Shown: in pieces, positions 18,219 to 19,066 of the stretch
Layout: every line of letters starts with the position of its first letter
Numbering within the stretch: position 1 is the first letter of the stretch
Source of the DNA: Pseudopyrenochaeta lycopersici
Taxonomy: Eukaryota; Ascomycota; Dothideomycetes; Pleosporales; Pseudopyrenochaetaceae
NCBI GenBank assembly: GCA_003313425.1
Contig: NHZP01000162.1
Location: forward strand, 1 to 19,066
Reading direction: 5' to 3'
DNA length: 19,066 bases
Translations under genes and position numbers: made by a program
Notes under the pieces: generated by a model
Seen by the model: the letters and a program-made list of their open reading frames with translations, nothing else
Told to the model about the DNA's origin: nothing
The model's database searches: none

Positions 18219-19066
18219 ATGGCCAATCCTAAGATCACCCTGTTCGTCGATATCGGGAGTCCTTTCTGCTACATGGCGTTCCATCTCCTCCGAGTAAGTA
18301 CAGCAAGAGTCGTGGACTTATTGTCCTCACATCGTAGCCGGATCTCTATTACAGTCTGACTGGGACAGAACACTCCCGCCTTCAAGCGATGCGACATTAC
18401 GTATACGCCCATCTTGCTTGGCGAGCTTCTGAAGATGTGCAACAACAAGCCACCATTGCAGATCAAGAGTGAGTAAGCCTTTTCCGCGTGGTGATCAAGG
18501 CAGGCACACTTCAATCCGTTGACTCATAACGCTGCATCCATCAACTTCTCTAACGGGCTCAGATAAAGTGACTGGCTCAAAAAGGAACACTTTCGATGGG
18601 CCAAGCCTACTACACATTCCCATATCGCCTGATTTACCCTCACGTTTTCCGGTGAACACCGGTCCTGTACGCTCCCGTGCCCAACGCTCAACAATACTAC
18701 TGACATAGATGCAACGAGCGTTAACCGCTATTTCCATTTTATATCCTGATGTACTTCCTAGTGCTATCAGTCTCTTGTACCTAAAACTTCTGGAACCACC
18801 ATATCTATCCTGCCGCACCAGAACAGCTGCACACCATTATGACTGCCTTAGTAGGCGTCAGACAAAAGGGCAGAAAGATCATAAGCACCAGCAATAGTGA
18901 TGAGGTGAAGGACAAGCTGATGCAGGCTACCTCTTCGGCCTTCGAAGAGGGCGCCTTTGGATTGCCTTGGATGATTGGTGAGTATCCATCACAATCACTA
19001 ACATCTTTCCCGCACTTTTGGTCAATCTTACGACAGCAGCTTACATTACTATAGCGACTAGCACGG
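18219..19066 (+). pseudogene. Kappa-class glutathione S-transferase (DsbA-fold), five exons, frame-broken, 3' end outside window
   Basis: Exons are 18219-18293, 18369-18468, 18563-18666, 18709-18977 and 19055 onward. Donors are gtaagt, gtgagt, gtacgc and gtgagt; acceptors end gacag, ctcag, catag and tatag. The start MANPKITLFVDIGSPFCYMA carries the D-x-x-S-P-F/Y motif with the catalytic Ser of GST kappa / 2-hydroxychromene-2-carboxylate isomerase proteins. Then come CDITYTPILLGELLKMCNNK and PPLQIK, SPDLPSRFPVNT, QRALTAISILYPDVLPSAIS, NFWNHH and EEGAFGLPWMIAT, all in family order. Two frame problems are seen. In exon 3 the expected DWLKKEHFRWAK (18570-18605) lies one frame off between regions that are in frame. 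In exon 4 an extra A in the run at 18783-18786 separates LLYLK from NFW. Family members conjugate or reduce with glutathione and are often mitochondrial or peroxisomal; the C-terminus that would show targeting is not visible. Confidence 0.75.

Noticed and set aside
1..19066. Secondary-metabolite gene cluster around the reductase
   Set aside because: No polyketide synthase, NRPS, terpene cyclase, prenyltransferase or P450 motif is seen on either strand within the window.
1..19066. tRNA, rRNA or CRISPR features
   Set aside because: Matches to a TTCGAA-type T-loop (for example near 410 and 5876) lack the rest of a cloverleaf, or lie in coding sequence; no regularly spaced direct repeats are present.

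Overview
The window looks like nuclear DNA of a filamentous ascomycete, most likely a Dothideomycete of the Mycosphaerellales type. Genes are sparse and lie on both strands. Introns are 42-94 bp with GT...AG borders and CTGAC, CTGAT, CTAAC or CTAAG branch-like sites. The recognisable proteins are fungal: an F-box-like LPAELRNQIW protein, a POT1/Cdc13-type telomere-binding protein, a secreted serine-rich cupredoxin and a kappa-class glutathione S-transferase. There is no sign of bacterial operons, CRISPR arrays or rRNA.

Layout from left to right. At 1-162 (-) is the 5' end of an F-box-like (DUF7730-type) gene that runs off the window. Two uncharacterised minus-strand genes follow (2510-2881, weak; 3293-4180, better). 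At 5066-5922 (-) a three-exon gene encodes a coiled-coil, acidic, nuclear-type protein, and it diverges from a single-exon gene for a very acidic protein (6546-6992, +). At 7428-8420 (-) is a 5' fragment of a POT1/Cdc13-domain gene that carries an in-frame TGA. At 9567-10392 (-) is a second F-box-like gene split by a frame change. A 21-bp perfect inverted repeat encloses AT-rich DNA at 10805-11040 and looks MITE-like. At 12039-13211 (-) is an intact, soluble, divergent HMG-CoA reductase ending in the peroxisomal signal SKL. At 15288-16454 (+) is a four-part cupredoxin gene with signal peptide, membrane anchor and one single-base frame break. At 18219 to the right edge (+) is a five-exon kappa-class GST (DsbA-fold) gene with frame breaks.

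The striking features are the PTS1-tagged catalytic-domain-only HMG-CoA reductase, and the fact that four of the five other genes with a recognisable family each carry a small frame break or nonsense codon while their introns and conserved blocks remain readable. Either this is a decaying accessory or subtelomere-like region, or the assembly contains uncorrected indels. The in-frame TGA and the truncation of the telomere-protein gene favour real decay for at least that gene. I see no polyketide synthase, NRPS or terpene-cyclase backbone, so there is no visible biosynthetic cluster around the reductase. The intergenic stretches (about 0.4-2.3 kb) contain one diverged repeat pair and otherwise nothing I can name.
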